Origin: Phorcus lineatus
Taxonomy: Eukaryota; Mollusca; Gastropoda; Trochida; Trochidae
DNA length: 64,000 nucleotides
Assembly (NCBI GenBank): GCA_921293015.1
Contig: OV121087.1
Coordinates: forward strand, 40,782,630-40,846,629
Direction: 5' to 3'
The first letter of the stretch is position 1; every line of letters starts with the position of its first letter. Positions 23,580 through 36,726 of the stretch are shown piece after piece. The notes below the pieces were generated by a model, which saw only the letters and a program-made list of their open reading frames with translations, did not search any database and had not been told where the DNA came from. A program made the translations under genes and the position numbers.

Positions 23580-25633
23580 TCTTCATATTCAACTTAAAAA
23601 TTTATAGAAATATTTTGGTTTTCGTCCACTTTCATTCAATACCAACTGCTCAGCTCAACCAATTCTTGTGTTAATTGATTGGTCCCTTGTGACGGACATT
23701 ATCAAGTCGCTGTCACGTCAGTTAGGTTGTCAATTCATCACTCGTCCCTCTGACATATACCAGGTGCTGTTATTGACGTACTGATTTAACTCAGTATGTT
23801 CATTTGACAGAAATTGTTAAATTTGTCAATACTGAAGTGAAGTGATGGGTTTGTAAGTAGGTCAATTCAATTTTGCTGAATGAACAGAAGTGAGATAAAA
23901 TTGGGTGAAATTTGAATTAAACATGTATATCCTTTTGAAAACTATTTTCTGTAGAATATATTGTGGGTATTCCTTAAAGTTTGATTTTTTATATAACAAG
24001 ACAGGTTATAATTATTTCTTATATCGATGAAATATGTTTGTTTGTTTTATCTATTATTTACTTTTGGTGAACATTGTCAACTTTTTATCCGATAAATTGT
24101 TTTCTTTTATGTGTAAAATTGAAAGCCATATTCTGAAAAAACTTGATAAATCAAACAACAGATCAACATTTAAATTCATGACATCTACGTAACTCAAAAC
24201 AACATTGAAACATCCCAAAAAATATTTCAACCACTTTATAAACAAGAAACTCCTTTTGATAACTGTAAAATTCACTGATAAATCTAAGCACACCAATGAC
24301 CAAAAGTGCCATTGATCATGATACCAATGCTCATGTGGGGCCCGTAATGTTGATTTATGGGCCCCAGGTAGTGATTAGGTATCATCTGTTATCAAAGAGA
24401 GCACGGTGCACTACAGGTAATTACTTGATAGAGACACATGTGGTTTTCCTCCCGGGGCAAATTTTCTTCATCAAAATTGGAGAAAATTTCTTTGGAATTA
24501 AAAACGTAAGATACGAAAATCATCCTGGAAGGAACTCATGCAGTCTTGATAGTTTCAAAAGCTGTGAATTATAGTCTTTTGATTTGTTATTACAGGGTTA
24601 GGGTAAGAACCTTTATGTTTATAAATATATATATGGTACAGGTGGACTTCTGTGTAAAAGTTTTAATCTGCAATTTTGTGCCAATAAGAGGTCAAACTAT
24701 TAGAGTAACTTTTTCCTCGTGATTGTTAAACCCTTGATAGCAGAAGAGATGTATATATATACAAATTTAAAATGAGAAATAGAAGACAAAATATTGTTTG
24801 TGGTATGCATTTTTCACCCTTCTTTTGCTTTCTGACAGCTAAAACTTTGACTTAATATATTGCAAAAATGTTTTCAATATCTTTGTTATCAAAAGTTGAA
24901 GATATACCTGTACTAGGGATTCTGAAGTTTGTTTATGCTGTTTATTGTATGTTGAAATACTGCATCACTCCATGAGACCCAGCTGTTGTGTTGAGGTACA
25001 TCTTATTGACTCATATAATAGAGATGGCACAGATGCTTATAACACACTTCAGAAGGTGCTAGACTTTCTTCAGTTCGCTTAATGATTGAAATATCAGAAA
25101 CATGAGCAAGAGAATTGTGAAATAAATATTATTTAAAGATGTAAGCGCTATAACTGAAACTGATTTTGGTCTTTGTGTGACAGTTCTGTTACAACTGAGG
25201 ACTGATTTGGAAACAAACTTACCCTGCAAAAGAAAAAAACTTGATGACAGAAGCTTGAAACCTTTCAGCGTGGTTCTAATATTTCAACACGAATTAGTTC
25301 AATAACGGCAGGGGAGTATTGTATGCCAGTTACAGAGTTGAAGGAGTTAAACTTGTTTACTTGTCATAAAAAGGTAATATCTGTACCTTACATTTTGCTA
25401 GAAATCTAAGAAACTTATTTAATGACAAGTTTATTATGAAATGGTCCATGTCTCTAAAAGATGGCATGCTTTCAGTAAAAGTTCTTTTAGAATTATCAAC
25501 CAATAATAAAGCATAAAGAAATTCAAAATAAGTATGTACATGTTAGGATATTAAGTTTGAAACGAACATAATTTAAGTGAATTAAAATGTTCTATTGATA
25601 TGTTGCAGTAATATTAGTTACATGGGTCTTAAT
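23580..25633. other. non-coding stretch
   Basis: No recognisable gene. A 92-codon frame (24296-24574, +) and an 80-codon frame (24054-24296, -) have no recognisable domains. Confidence 0.45.
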
Positions 25634-26037
25634 ACCAGTCTGATTAAAATCGACCTTGTTCCGAGGAATAAAAGTTTCAAAATATTGACTCTACCCACAA
25701 CAGTCTGAAGGCAGCCTCACTGCTCGCACGTGCTGACACCAGTTAAGCACAGACAAAACCTAGTCATTAGCGAACCAATCACATCATCACGTTTAAATAA
25801 GTATAGCGACGATCAAGGTTAACAAATGGTAAATGGGAGTTACTTGCCCCTAGACTGATACCAAATGCTTTTGCCGCACGCAATTGTGATTGGTTAGCTG
25901 AGTTTGCTACAGTAGGCTGCGGTCAGACCGTTGTGGAGAGGAAAGCCTAGACAGATAGAGTCTGTTCGAATCCTGCTAGAGTCATTTAAAAAAAAACTTT
26001 TATTCCTCGGAACAGGGTCGATTTTAATCAGACTGGT
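25634..26037. mobile_element. 404-bp MITE with 44-bp near-perfect terminal inverted repeats
   Basis: The arms 25634-25677 and 25994-26037 are reverse complements at 43 of 44 positions, beginning ACCAGTCTGATTAAAATCGA. The interior has no ORF. Just inside the right arm is GAGTCTGTTCGAATCCTGC, a good match to a tRNA B-box, followed by an A-run. It resembles a MITE carrying a tRNA-like piece. A diverged relative is seen near 32325-32430. Target-site duplication not clear. Confidence 0.85.
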
Positions 26038-27227
26038 CTGAATACATTCGCTACAGCCTTTTAAGTAGAGCATCTAGATGAAAATTTCTGATAAATTATT
26101 TCTGGAAAGTACTTTGCAAATGTGTCAGGCAGGGATAGTGTTTAGCTCCAACATTATTTCATCAAAGTGATCATTCATGTCTAACACTGATAATCTTCTA
26201 AGGTGATCGCTTTTGTCTGATAGCCTTTAGTCTTGGGCAATTGCCATTGTCTGGTAACCTTTGTCTGTCTATGTCATCACTCGAGAAAATATCCAAGATT
26301 CCTATCAGCCTGTGTGCTTGGCTGATATTTTAGAGAGAAGTGTCAGAAAGTTTCAAACAAATTGTCTAGACTTCACACAACCTTGTAACCTATTGGAAAA
26401 AGCAATGCTTTTCAACATGGAGACTTTCTAAGAACATCCCAGTCCAAAAGTTTTCTATAATGTTAAAGAACGAATGAAAGTTTTTCATCAACTTACTTTA
26501 ACAGTTTTGTATGTTAGTGAACTTGATTATAGTTAAAAAAAATTTGTGCAAGATATTTGACTGTTTTTTGGGATAAGCTTACAATTGATTTTAAACTCCT
26601 AATAAAATTCAAAGTTATTCTGCTACAAGATAATTATATTTGATTTTTTCTTATTTCTTATTAGGAATCATACATGGTGAAACATACCACAAAGAAAAAT
26701 TTGTACATGATCAAAGTAAAAGCAAAATTTATCTCACCATTAACCGGTTGATTTGAATGAATGCCAAACTATTCTCTTATCCCTGAATTCAAGGAACCAC
26801 AACCTGCATGTAGGGGCCATTTTTACAGCCCGGAGGGTGGGACAGGGGGCTAATGACACTGTCTCAGGTGGACATGAATATCAGAATAAAAATTTAATTT
26901 GCTCTTTGGAGGGATCATAAGTGAGAAATTGTGCCTGGTTCTTGAAATACAACGCTGTTTTCTTTGTAACTCACTGCCTCATGAACTAAAATAATAACAT
27001 AGGTTTGTACAGCGCTAGATTCCATACACACTGTATATTAAACGATAGGCCATATATATAAACAAGAGACAGGTGGTTGTTATTTGTAGTTTCTTTATTC
27101 CACTGTAGTAAAGTTAAACAAGGGTGGGTTTGTTTGAAAATTGTTATATATTCATTTCACCGTATGCAATTGTATGTATTGGTACTGAGCTAAAACATTG
27201 TGTGGAGTTGTGCACTCTTGTTTAATG
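26038..27227. other. non-coding stretch
   Basis: No ORF above 60 codons and no repeat recognised until the SINE. Confidence 0.45.
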
Positions 27228-27529
27228 GCAATCGACTTCGGATCATAAAGTTCGGGGTTGGAATCCTGCCAGGGGCTCGACAACTTTGTCTGTAGTAGAA
27301 AACTGTTCTACACGCAGTCATGTTTGGGAGCAATGCTTCATTGAAATTCAGTGCAGTACCACCCATAGTTCACTATTTCCAGCAGATGCTTGCAGGTTTC
27401 ACTGCAATGCATAGCCACATTGGTGTTGCGGGCTTTCTCCCTGCAATAATACTAGCTGCCATCATATAAGTGAAATACTCTTGAAAGTGACGTTAAACCC
27501 CAAGTCACCTCACCTCACCTTGTTTAATG
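27217..27529 (+). mobile_element. SINE family B, copy 2 (5'-truncated), perfect 11-bp target-site duplication
   Basis: CTTGTTTAATG occurs exactly at 27217-27227 and 27519-27529, enclosing the insertion. The copy starts after the A-box (CTTCGGATC...) and keeps GGGTTGGAATCC (diverged B-box), CAACTTTGTCTG, CACCCATAGTT, GGGCTTTCTCCCTGCAATAATACTAGC and the tail CTTGAAAGTGACGTTAAACCCC with CACCTCACCTCACC. 5' truncation together with a clean duplication fits LINE-driven retroposition. Confidence 0.92.
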
Positions 27530-28242
27530 ATTATTACAAAAGAGTGCTGCCGATTTCAGTTAGACAGGTATTGGTATCGACTCACACTTGCTTACTATTG
27601 CATCATAATTCTGGTATGATTTTTCAGCATTTATGTGATACTGGATTATATCCTTCATAAAAGAGTTGTGTTACTTTAAATTGACACCGTTGAATGGTTT
27701 TGCACTCATCACTTCTTCTCTCAGAGAGTTAGTTTTGAAGAAAGAGAGATTGAACATAAACATTGTAATTTCTAACAGAAAAGTTAAAAAATACTTTGGA
27801 CTACAGTTACAGTTTACAGTAACCTTTTTCTTATCTCACCTGGCTGCACCCAGTCTTAACGAGTTTTTCTGTTCTAATTTCATCTTCACATCAGGTGCGC
27901 TCTGTACTGCTCATATACTATTTGTGGTACAACTCATCAAGATAATTCCCACATGACACCTGCCATTTGTGTTTTTTTCCTTTTTAACTGTTTTTTTTAA
28001 ACCGAAAACTGTTCCGCTTGTATGAGGGCTTCAACGAGGCATCCATTATTCATATTCATAATATTTGTTATTAAATATTGTTTGAAAAATGTTTTATGTC
28101 ATTGTTTAATTGATTACTTGTTTGAATATTTATTAGATTAATTTTTAATTGACATTTAATTTTAAATGTTGTCTGTAATTGAATGACCATGAAATCTGCT
28201 TTTATAGATATTTTTTCTACCTTGTTAACACCGTAAGTGGAA
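27530..28242. other. non-coding stretch
   Basis: A 96-codon frame at 27666-27956 (+) is Leu/Phe-rich and has no recognisable domain. No gene is supported. Confidence 0.4.
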
Positions 28243-28800
28243 ATGAATGGATTGATAGCCAAAGAATGGATGGATAGACAAAGGATGAACAGATAGGCAA
28301 AGGTAGAATGGATAGGCAAAGGATGGACAGATAGGCAAAGGATGGATGGATAGGCAAAGGATGGATGCTAAGGCAAAGGATGGATGGTTAGGCAAAGGAT
28401 TGATGGATAGGCAAAGAATGGATGTATAGGCAAAGGTTGGATGGATAGGCAAAGGATGGACAGATAGGCAAAGGATGGATGGTTAGGCAAAGGATGGATA
28501 GATAGGCAAAGGATGGACAGAAAGGCAAAGGATGGATGGTAAGGCAAAGGATGGATGGTTAGGCAAAAAAGGGATGGATAGGCAAAGGTTGGATAGATAG
28601 GCAAAGGATTGATGGATAGGCAAAAAAGGGATGGATAGGCAAAGGTTGGATAGATAGGCAAAGGATGGACAGAAAGGCAAAGGATGGATGGTAAGGCAAA
28701 GGATGGATGGTTAGGCAAAGGATGGATGGTAAGGCAAAGGGAAGGAAAGAGCTAAAAGGATGGAAGGATAAGTAGACTTCAGGATGGATAGATGGATAGG
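28243..28800. repeat. ~20-bp tandem repeat, about 26 copies
   Basis: Units alternate AGGCAAAGGATGGAT with a variable 3-6-base linker (GGAT, GGTT, AGAT, CAGA, GGTA). Unit length is 19-21 bp. Blocks of several units recur: GGGATGGATAGGCAAAGGTT starts at both 28571 and 28628, and a GATGGACAGAAAGGC block recurs about 150 bp apart. The minus strand is open in several frames (His/Pro/Leu/Ser repeats such as LPIHPSFAY) simply because the period gives no regular stops. Confidence 0.93.
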
Positions 28801-30101
28801 CAAAGGGTGATAGGTGTTTATGATGATGATTAGTAAACAATATAAACTTTATTCAAAGAAGACTTATGAAAAATGAGCTCAAAGGTCAAGTATTGTAGAT
28901 TGAAAAATATATAGATTGCTAAAAAGAGTGGTTACATGGAAGAGATGGATAATAATTTGGATGGAAGAGACAAGCAGATTCAAAGATGAGACAGAAGCTA
29001 AGATGAAAATTGATGAAAGGTAGAAACTGGTTCTGACAGAATGAAAGGTTTATATCATGATAAATGAAAAACGTTATTTGCTTAATAGTTTGAATTAATA
29101 GACGTGTCAGGTGAAATATTTTTAAGAAGCGATGATCGATGGAGTGATCTTTCTCCACTTACATTTTACACTAAGGTGATCAAAAGTTTGCTAAGGTAGC
29201 CTTAGTGCAATGATAAAAGATGGCGCTTAGGTTTAAACCTTAATCGTAGGGTTATATTGTGCGACACCTCTTTGATTGAAATATTCTTTGAGATAGATAA
29301 TAAAAACATTTGTTGGTTTTGTTTTCATATCTATAATCCTCATTGGTAAACAGTTATCTCACAACGTTTAATGTTTACCAGGTTTATGTTGTGATGTATG
29401 ATCAAAAACCAAATAAAAGCACATGCCATTGACTCATATTACGTTATTTAAGAAATTTATTTACAAAAGAAACAATGACAAACATGTCTTGATTGTATTG
29501 AGTGGGTCGTTTAACTAATAGACACTTAAAATGGACTCAGAATTGAGACTTTTAAACATTTATATGGTCGTTTTCCAATTATCATTGAAAACAAGAAAAT
29601 TTTAACGTCTTGGCATTTTCGAGATTGTTATGCAAGTTTGGGGAGGGGATTTGAACTTAACACAGATCATATGGTATTTTGGCTCGTATTGAAGCCACAT
29701 TAAAAATCATAAATCTTTTTCAGAAAACTAGTCAGATGAGAATGTGACAGTTGCTTATGTGTATTTATATAAACAATGCTATCTTTGAAATGAACATGAC
29801 AAGTGAGTGACAGATTGTCAAGCAACAGTCAACCAGCTTGCTATTGACGACTACAGACCCTACATCAGGTGTCAATAAATTGTCTATTTCAAGTAGATGT
29901 CGCTGACTTGAAACCTCCTTGTTGCCAGTTGTTGTGAAATTCTTCTCTCAATTATGTAGTTCAATATGCCCTGTCAACAAGTTTATGTTCATTGGGACTT
30001 GCTTTAAGTCTCTTTTAACTGTTTACATATTATTAATACAAAATTAACTTTCCAAATCTGAAAAACGTAGATAAAAAAGGACAACACAGGCTTTATTTGT
30101 A
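28801..30101. other. non-coding stretch
   Basis: AT-rich. A 79-codon minus frame (28919-29158) has no recognisable features. Nothing else is seen. Confidence 0.45.
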
Positions 30102-30280
30102 GGTTAAAATTTTGTCTATGAAATAATTTAATAATTTACTGTTCCTTCATCCATTATATTCTTTTCTTCAGACTCTTAATTTATTAATTAATGTGTATTC
30201 ACTAAAACCTGGAGTTACTGAATGAGGACCTAGACTGTATTAAAGGCTCCTGTTTATACACAGTCATGAAGCAGGACTAG
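30102..30280 (+). repeat. dispersed repeat family A, copy 3
   Basis: Nearly full length: AGGTTAAAATTTTGTCTATG start, AATTTACTGTTCCTTCATCC, CTTTTCTTCAG, GTGTATTCA, TGAATGAGGACCTAGACTG, TTAAAGGCTCCTG and CACAGTCATGAAGCAGGACTA end. The first CTAGACT motif has decayed. Confidence 0.85.
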
Positions 30281-33200
30281 CCTTTTTGTTTCGAGGGGCA
30301 AACCTCATTGTGCCTTTATCTGTACTAAAGTGAGTTAACATTTTTTTCTTATAAGAAAACAGAAAGCTATCACAGCAGAGTAGATTATTCTCTCAAAAAA
30401 TAGAAATTTGAATTAGATATTCAGAAAGAAGTTCAGTAAAAAAATTATGATAAATCACACTGTTCATGATAAATTGGTGTAATATTATGAAAACATATAT
30501 CTCTTCTATCATTGTTATGAAATCATGAATGTTCCCTGAAAAGTCATCAAAATGCATAATACCTGTTGGTCTTCCTCTAATAATAAAATAATGATTGTAA
30601 CATTCAATAGGGAGACTTGAATATATTTTGTTATGGAGAATGACATCAAGTCTGTCTTTTCCAGGGATGTTTGTTTCAGACACTTTGTAACACAAGCCTT
30701 TTCAGCTGTCAGCATTAGAATAGATGTCAAGTAGATTGGCTCTGGTCTTTAGTATCCCTGGAGAAAAATGATATTATTAAATTTAAGTTTGAAAGATTTA
30801 TCAAAACAGAAAGATGATAAAAGCTGATAATTTAAAGGATTAGCATTACAAAAACCTGGTATGTATTCAGTTTCTTGACTTGTTTAAGATCTAAAATTAT
30901 ACAGTAACAAACTTTTCAGCTGTTGAGTGTTTGTATCATATTTCTGGTAGACATGATTCCACCATCAGTAGTGCCAGGATTGGGAAAGGTAAGGGCCATG
31001 GGCCATTTTGCACACTGGAAGACAAAATGGCCCATTTAAATTAGAAATTTTACCATTGCTAATAGGGGGAATGGCCCATTTAAAATTCCAAAAATGACTA
31101 AAAGCCCTAAAATAGCTTGGTGTCAAAGGTATCTTTACCATCCCTGTTAGTGTATGTCTTGCCATTTAATAAAAATCCTGTCAAATTCTTATTGAGAATT
31201 GTTAGTAAACATGACATTAAAATAAGAGTACCCTTGAAGTTCTGAGGGACTAAAAGTATATATAATGTAAACATTGAGAATAGAGCCATATTTTAGACAG
31301 CAAATTAGAAATATAAGCTGTGTCAGCAATATACAGTTGTAAATAATGTATTTGTTATACTATTGGGAATAGCCAAGTTGATATAGAATTATTCTTGGCA
31401 CAATAAATAGTTCTTCTTTCTTTTTATCATTCATTCATTAGTTGAATATTTTCCTTTTATTACATATAAATAACCAAAAAGCAAGTCAAAATTAAAAAAT
31501 AGGATGATATCTTTTTTTTTTTTTTAACTAGCAGGAATGGATCCAGTTTTATCATTTTCAGAAATAGAGTCAAAATGATTAGTGATATGAATAATTCTGA
31601 TTCCCAAGAAGACAACCCAAATTGTTTGAGGTTATTTTGATCAGGGCAAATTTTCAGAAGAAGACAATCATAAAAGGTGAAGATTGTCCCCAGAGATCAC
31701 ACTTTTCTCAACCATGAATTCTATTAAGAAATCTAAAGGCCACCATCTTGTCTTGGGGTTGAAGCTGTAAAGGTTAAGGATAATTTGAGTCCCCTTGGAG
31801 ATTCGTTAACAGATGATGGCTTATACACTGGCTTCTAGGGCGATATTGGTAATTATATGAGTCTCTAACACTGAAAAATAAAATATGAACTTGTAAACTA
31901 AGAAAGATTTCAAGGAAATTGTTGCAGTAACGAAAGTGTTTGTTTTTATGATTATGATGATTATGACGATGTAGACATTTATGGTAATGGCGATTATTAT
32001 ACCGATGATTAAACTGATACTGATGATGATGATTATGAAGATGATCAATGATGATGTTGATATTCTATTGTAATGGGGATTATACCGTTGATGATAAGCT
32101 GATACTGCCTGTCATGGAAATGGCGATTTTTATACTTATGACGAGTATTATCATCGTGATGCTGTAATTATGGTAATTCATTCATAATGATAATGGTTAT
32201 AATACACTGTAAATTACTTAGTTTGTACAACGTATTGATCAAAATTTTACTTGAAAAACAAAAGATTGTCACATTTTATCAAACGGTAAAAATCTTTTAT
32301 TTCTATATTATTTCTTTATCTCCTGGCTAGCCTGCCTTCAAAACGTGGAGGTTCATGGAAGTCCGTCTGGATAGATAGGGTCTATCTGAGAGAATCTATT
32401 CGTAACGAGAATCTTAAAAAAAAACTTTGTTGTTACCAAATAGGAAAGTAATTACTCTGCTTTCACAGTTGATGAAGAATTTGACGCAAAATTTCCGGTT
32501 CCAATTTGTCCAAGTTCAGGAGGGTATTTTTAGGTTATTTATAGGAAGGAACTCTTTTCAAAATTCACGAAGTGTTTTATGAAAGAAAGCCTTCAAGGCA
32601 CAAAGTGAGAAAAAATGCCTGTTGGAAACCTTTTTTCATGTAAGTTTGTAAGGAATTGTTATTTATGAAATCAGTTTGTTGAAAATGTCATTTGCATTTT
32701 ATAATCTTAAATGAGATTGATGTCTGTATGATGGATTTGTGCTAAGAGAAATTAAAAAAAATAAAATTAACCCTCCATCTGCAGGTTGTATGAACGAGGA
32801 TAAGTTCTTTTCATTGTGATCTTAAGAATTGTTCCTTTTGATGACAAATCATGTAAAATTCTCCTCATCATCTTTTACAGCAGAAGTATGATAAAAATAA
32901 TATTATTGATAATAATGACATAAAACCTTTTTGGGGGTTTCCCTAAATTTTGACAAAATTACCAGTTTACATACATATATTTGAAATAAGGCAATAAAAT
33001 TAGAACATTAAGTCACCTAGAATAGTACTTCAATTATCCAAGATTTACACTCCAATACCTTAGGTTATTTCATTGATGAAATTATTGCAATACTTTTGAT
33101 TTTAAGATGACATGAGACATTAGATTTTAGCCGTGAAAAAACTTTAGTGAAAATCTAAGAGATATTTTAACTTTTATATAATGGTCAAACAGTGAGTTTA

Positions 33201-34597
33201 AACATTTCATTTCTGTCTTTCCCTCAATATCTTTAAAGAATTGCCCCATTTTCTTTCTGATAAACTAGAGTATTTCCAAGGACATAATAAACACTCGCTG
33301 TAAGCTGCTGAATAAACTTTTCTTGGTTTGCCAATTTACAGACATAAAGATAGAAATATTTAGATACATTATAAACAGTAATAGGTGAAAAAAATAGGAC
33401 TCGACTACTGAGGGTGTCAGGCTTATCAAACTAGCTACTCAATTCTAAAAAAATCAACTAAAAAGAACGGTAATACAAAATCACTATAGACCTTTATACC
33501 TAAAGAGTATTTGTTATACATAAGATCTTAATTTCAAATTTTCATCTTCTTAAGGCATTCCTATTTCTGATGATATTGCTCCAAGTTCATTCCATTCATG
33601 TTCACTTTCTATTGCTTGAAGTTTTAATTTACAATAACATGATGATGAATTCAAAAAGGAAAACTTGATATTGCATACTCAAAGTTCTTCTAATGTTTTC
33701 AAGTTCGGAAAAATTTATGACCTTCAATTGGGTACTCGTGTGTGAGAAAATAGACTTGAATGCAGCTATACGTGACTCTTGCTTAATCACTCGAGTTAAT
33801 GGTTGAAAACAACACCTAGCTAACAGACGTCAGTAGTTATCACGTAAAATGTTCCAATGTTGATCTTACAAATTCGATAACATATATCAACCTTTCTCGG
33901 AAATTTGCTACAATGAGTTCCCCGATGACATTAAAGGGAAATCCCCTAAATCTACACTTGGTCCGTTTTCCATTAAAATACCGAAGGTTAAAGGAACAGA
34001 GGATTTACGAGATTATTTGAAACTCCCGTGGGATATTACTAAATGTGTGATATGTTGAAACTGACAGACCCATTATGTAATCAGGCGAAATGGATGGCTA
34101 ATTGATTATTCATGCAGAGACCTAAGCGATTTTGCCCAACAGAAATATTCAAGCATGACTTCTCAATAAATTCTATTTTCTTAGCTGTTGACATGTTTCG
34201 GCTTCTTAATGTGTTTTCATTTTCTCTTCAAAGTTAATGTTAATTTTTCTAAGTTTTGGCATGATGGAATAATGCATTTCATGTCTAAATTTATCTTTTT
34301 AATGATTTTGAATAACTGAGAAATTTTTTAAACTATAGAGAAGGATAGATATTTTTATTTCACTGAGATAAAAATTGATGACACAGAAATTTTGTTATTC
34401 AAACTTTCAAAATTGTCAAAATTTATCATGAAATTGATAACCATTTGTCTTATGAATTTTTAGTAATGTCGTTATGTTTATTGATCTAAGAAAATTGATT
34501 TTGCTTTCGCATCATTGACAGTGATGCATATACTGTGATAACTTAATTATTGAATGTATTTTTAAGATGTTTCTAATGTTAAATCTTTTGTTGTCAG
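30281..34597. other. long non-coding stretch, probably intronic
   Basis: No gene is recognised. Within it: direct repeats of AATGGCCCATTTAAA near 31026 and 31071; a degenerate GAT/ATT-rich tract at about 31940-32070; and, at about 32325-32430, a diverged piece related to the right part of the 25.6-kb MITE (GTCTGGATAGATAGGGTCTAT ... AAAAAAAACTTT). It precedes the FCHSD-like exon and is most simply read as its upstream intron. Confidence 0.45.
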
Positions 34598-34643
34598 GTC
34601 TTTCAGTTCACAAAGATCGAAGTTGGAGAAAGAATATGCTCAG
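34598..34643 (+). CDS. 46-bp internal exon, FCHSD/nervous-wreck-like F-BAR domain
   Basis: A short exon with a T-rich acceptor (TCTTTTGTTGTCAG) and a consensus donor (CAG|GTAAGA). It carries one base completing a codon, then 15 codons: SFSSQRSKLEKEYAQ. This strongly recalls the start of the F-BAR domain in FCHSD proteins; from memory, human FCHSD2 reads TFSQKKAAIEREYAQ and FCHSD1 SYSKQRAAIEREYGQ there. The split codon ends in G, so AG|G (Arg) would fit the Arg that precedes this segment in those proteins. FCHSD proteins bend membranes and drive actin assembly at endocytic sites and synapses. The exon before (…LLEDMR) and the one after (…QKLAxxYLKR) were looked for and not found, so they may lie outside the window. 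The match is short, so other F-BAR families remain possible. Confidence 0.6.
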
Positions 34644-34769
34644 GTAAGACATTTTATCAAAGTTTAGCTATTTTAGTCGTAAATTGATCTTGATCTTAAA
34701 AAATCATCAAAAGATAAGATGAGCAAACAGTATGGAACTAAATCAAATATGTGGTGGCACTTGGCCCTG

Positions 34770-35125
34770 TGCATAGCTCAGTTGGTCGCTATTAGTGAAG
34801 TTCAGCAACATCTGGCATGACTTGTCGGATGGAGGGGTTAACCCGTCATTGCTGGAAAAGCTGAGAGTTTGAAGGGTTGAGTCCCTGCCCCACACTGAGA
34901 CACAAGTTAAGAGACTTGTGGTGTCTACTTGGGCAAGAGACTTAGTTCAAAATGTGCCTCTGTTCACCCAGCAGGAAATGGGCACCTGGTAAAGCAGTGA
35001 GTTGGTGGTGACCTTTTAGCGACAAATATGTCAGCTTGGGTTAGACCAGGGTAATAATCTGATTGTAAAGCGCCTGTGAACAGCCAAGCTGAAACTTGGG
35101 GCTATAAAAAATTTATTATTGTTTT
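34770..35125 (+). mobile_element. tRNA-headed SINE, family C copy 1
   Basis: The head has a consensus A-box TAGCTCAGTTGG (34774-34785) and a decayed B-box region (GGGTTGAGTCCCTGCCCC). The body has CACACTGAGACA, CTTGGGCAAGAGACTT, GTGCCTCTGTTCACCCAGCAG and GGGCACCTGGTAAAGCAGTG. The tail, GTAAAGCGCCTGTGAA...CTTGGGGCTATAAAA followed by TTTATTATT, is of the kind found in marine-invertebrate SINEs that share a LINE 3' end. It lies 130 bp downstream of the FCHSD-like exon, inside the presumed next intron. Confidence 0.85.
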
Positions 35126-36726
35126 ACTATATGAAACACTGTATTTGATTTTGCATGCAGAGAAGTCTCACGCCTCATATGAAAATTGACGGAATCATGA
35201 GTCTTGTATTTGTTTTCAGAGTTATGGCCCCTGATGCTTTATCAATTGAAAAGTTGTTTTGTTGTCTGTATATTGACAACTATTTGCTGTTGATCATTTC
35301 TATATCAATTTCATGATATTTAGAAATTATTCAGTATTGTGGAATTTTCATTTGTATGTAATTATTTTACTTTCTTGAAGATCATTGGTCCATTTTAAAA
35401 AGAAGTTTTATATTTTAATGTCAACATGGAAAACTAACTGGATAAATCATTTTCATATCACAACATTAAAAAAGCATATGTTTTCATCTTAAAAGATATG
35501 AAATGTTTTTGAAAATCACTAATTCATGAAAATCTTCTCTGTTAGTTGACATGACATGTCATGGACAACTTGAAAGAGACAGAATCGTAAAGAACATACC
35601 ACAAAATTGAAACTTCTGTCCAGACAGAAACATATATTACAGTGCCTTTAACAAAACTCTGGTTCATTTTGCGATTGAGGCACAAACTTTGGAAAGGTGA
35701 TTGATTTTATCTGGAAGTAGAGCCAACTCCAAGACAGTTCCATCAATCTTTGTTCATTAATATCAGAAACCTCAGGAAGTCATCAACAATGCCTTCACAG
35801 TGTCTTTAGATTGTTTTGTAACAACAGATGAATCAAATGTGATGCATGTTTATGTAATTTCTTTATTAGATCAAAGTTCTTTTTTGTTTTGATCTCAGTT
35901 TATTGAAAATCCTGTTGGAAATGTTTGGTTTTGTTTTCTTTTCACATTAACACTTATGTAACTGAGTCTTTTCTGTTCTTGTTCAGTTTTTGCCTATGAT
36001 TGATAATCTTGTTGATAATTCTGTTCCTTCCATTCTTGTCAGGTTCTTCTTTCAGTTTTTGCTGTGTTAATGTAAATAATTCTGTTCTTTGACAGTTCTT
36101 ATGAAAAATCTTTTCTCTTTCTTGTTCTGTTCTTTTTAATAATTCCTTTCTTTTCTTGCTCTTAATTCTGTTCTCTTCTCATGATGTTCTGTTCTTGTTG
36201 CGTTCCTGTCAATACTTATCCTTTTGTTCTGATCTTCTTCTCTTATCTTCATTTAACCTTTTTCTCCTATGGTCAAATTCATTCTTCATCAGAAGCCTAG
36301 GAATCGTTCAGCTTACTACACATTAGTAAAGTCTTATTCCACTTAGCTGAACCAGAGCATGTTCATGTGCTTACGACTAAGTTTAGCCTTAGCTGTAGGG
36401 CTTTCTCTAGCTTCACAATGGTAGTAACACTTGTCTAAAATCCGTGAAAGCTGTGCCCTTTCCGCTGATTTAATCAATACTACCGATACCGTCGGAAGTA
36501 CGACTTGACAGATAGTCCTCTCTTGTGACTAGAGAGTAAGGACGAAACAGCCCATTCACGTTTTCATCGGCCCTCACCAAATTGGCCTCATTTTAGAAAC
36601 ATGGTTGCAAAGTGGTTAAAATGGTAGAGTGGGATAAAACTGATGGCGTTCGATAAATTTATTAGTTTGCTGATTCTTTCAGGATTGATGCCAAATTTTG
36701 TATTTTGATAAATGTTTGTGTCGAAG
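35126..36726. other. non-coding stretch with a pyrimidine-rich tract
   Basis: Bases about 35945-36245 are strongly T/C-rich on the plus strand, with repeated TTCTGTTCTT-like strings (a degenerate minisatellite). No gene is recognised in the rest. Confidence 0.5.

Noticed and set aside
28071-28840. Several overlapping minus-strand ORFs rich in Leu, Ser, His and Pro
   Set aside because: They arise from a 20-bp tandem repeat whose reading frames stay open; different frames give equivalent peptides.
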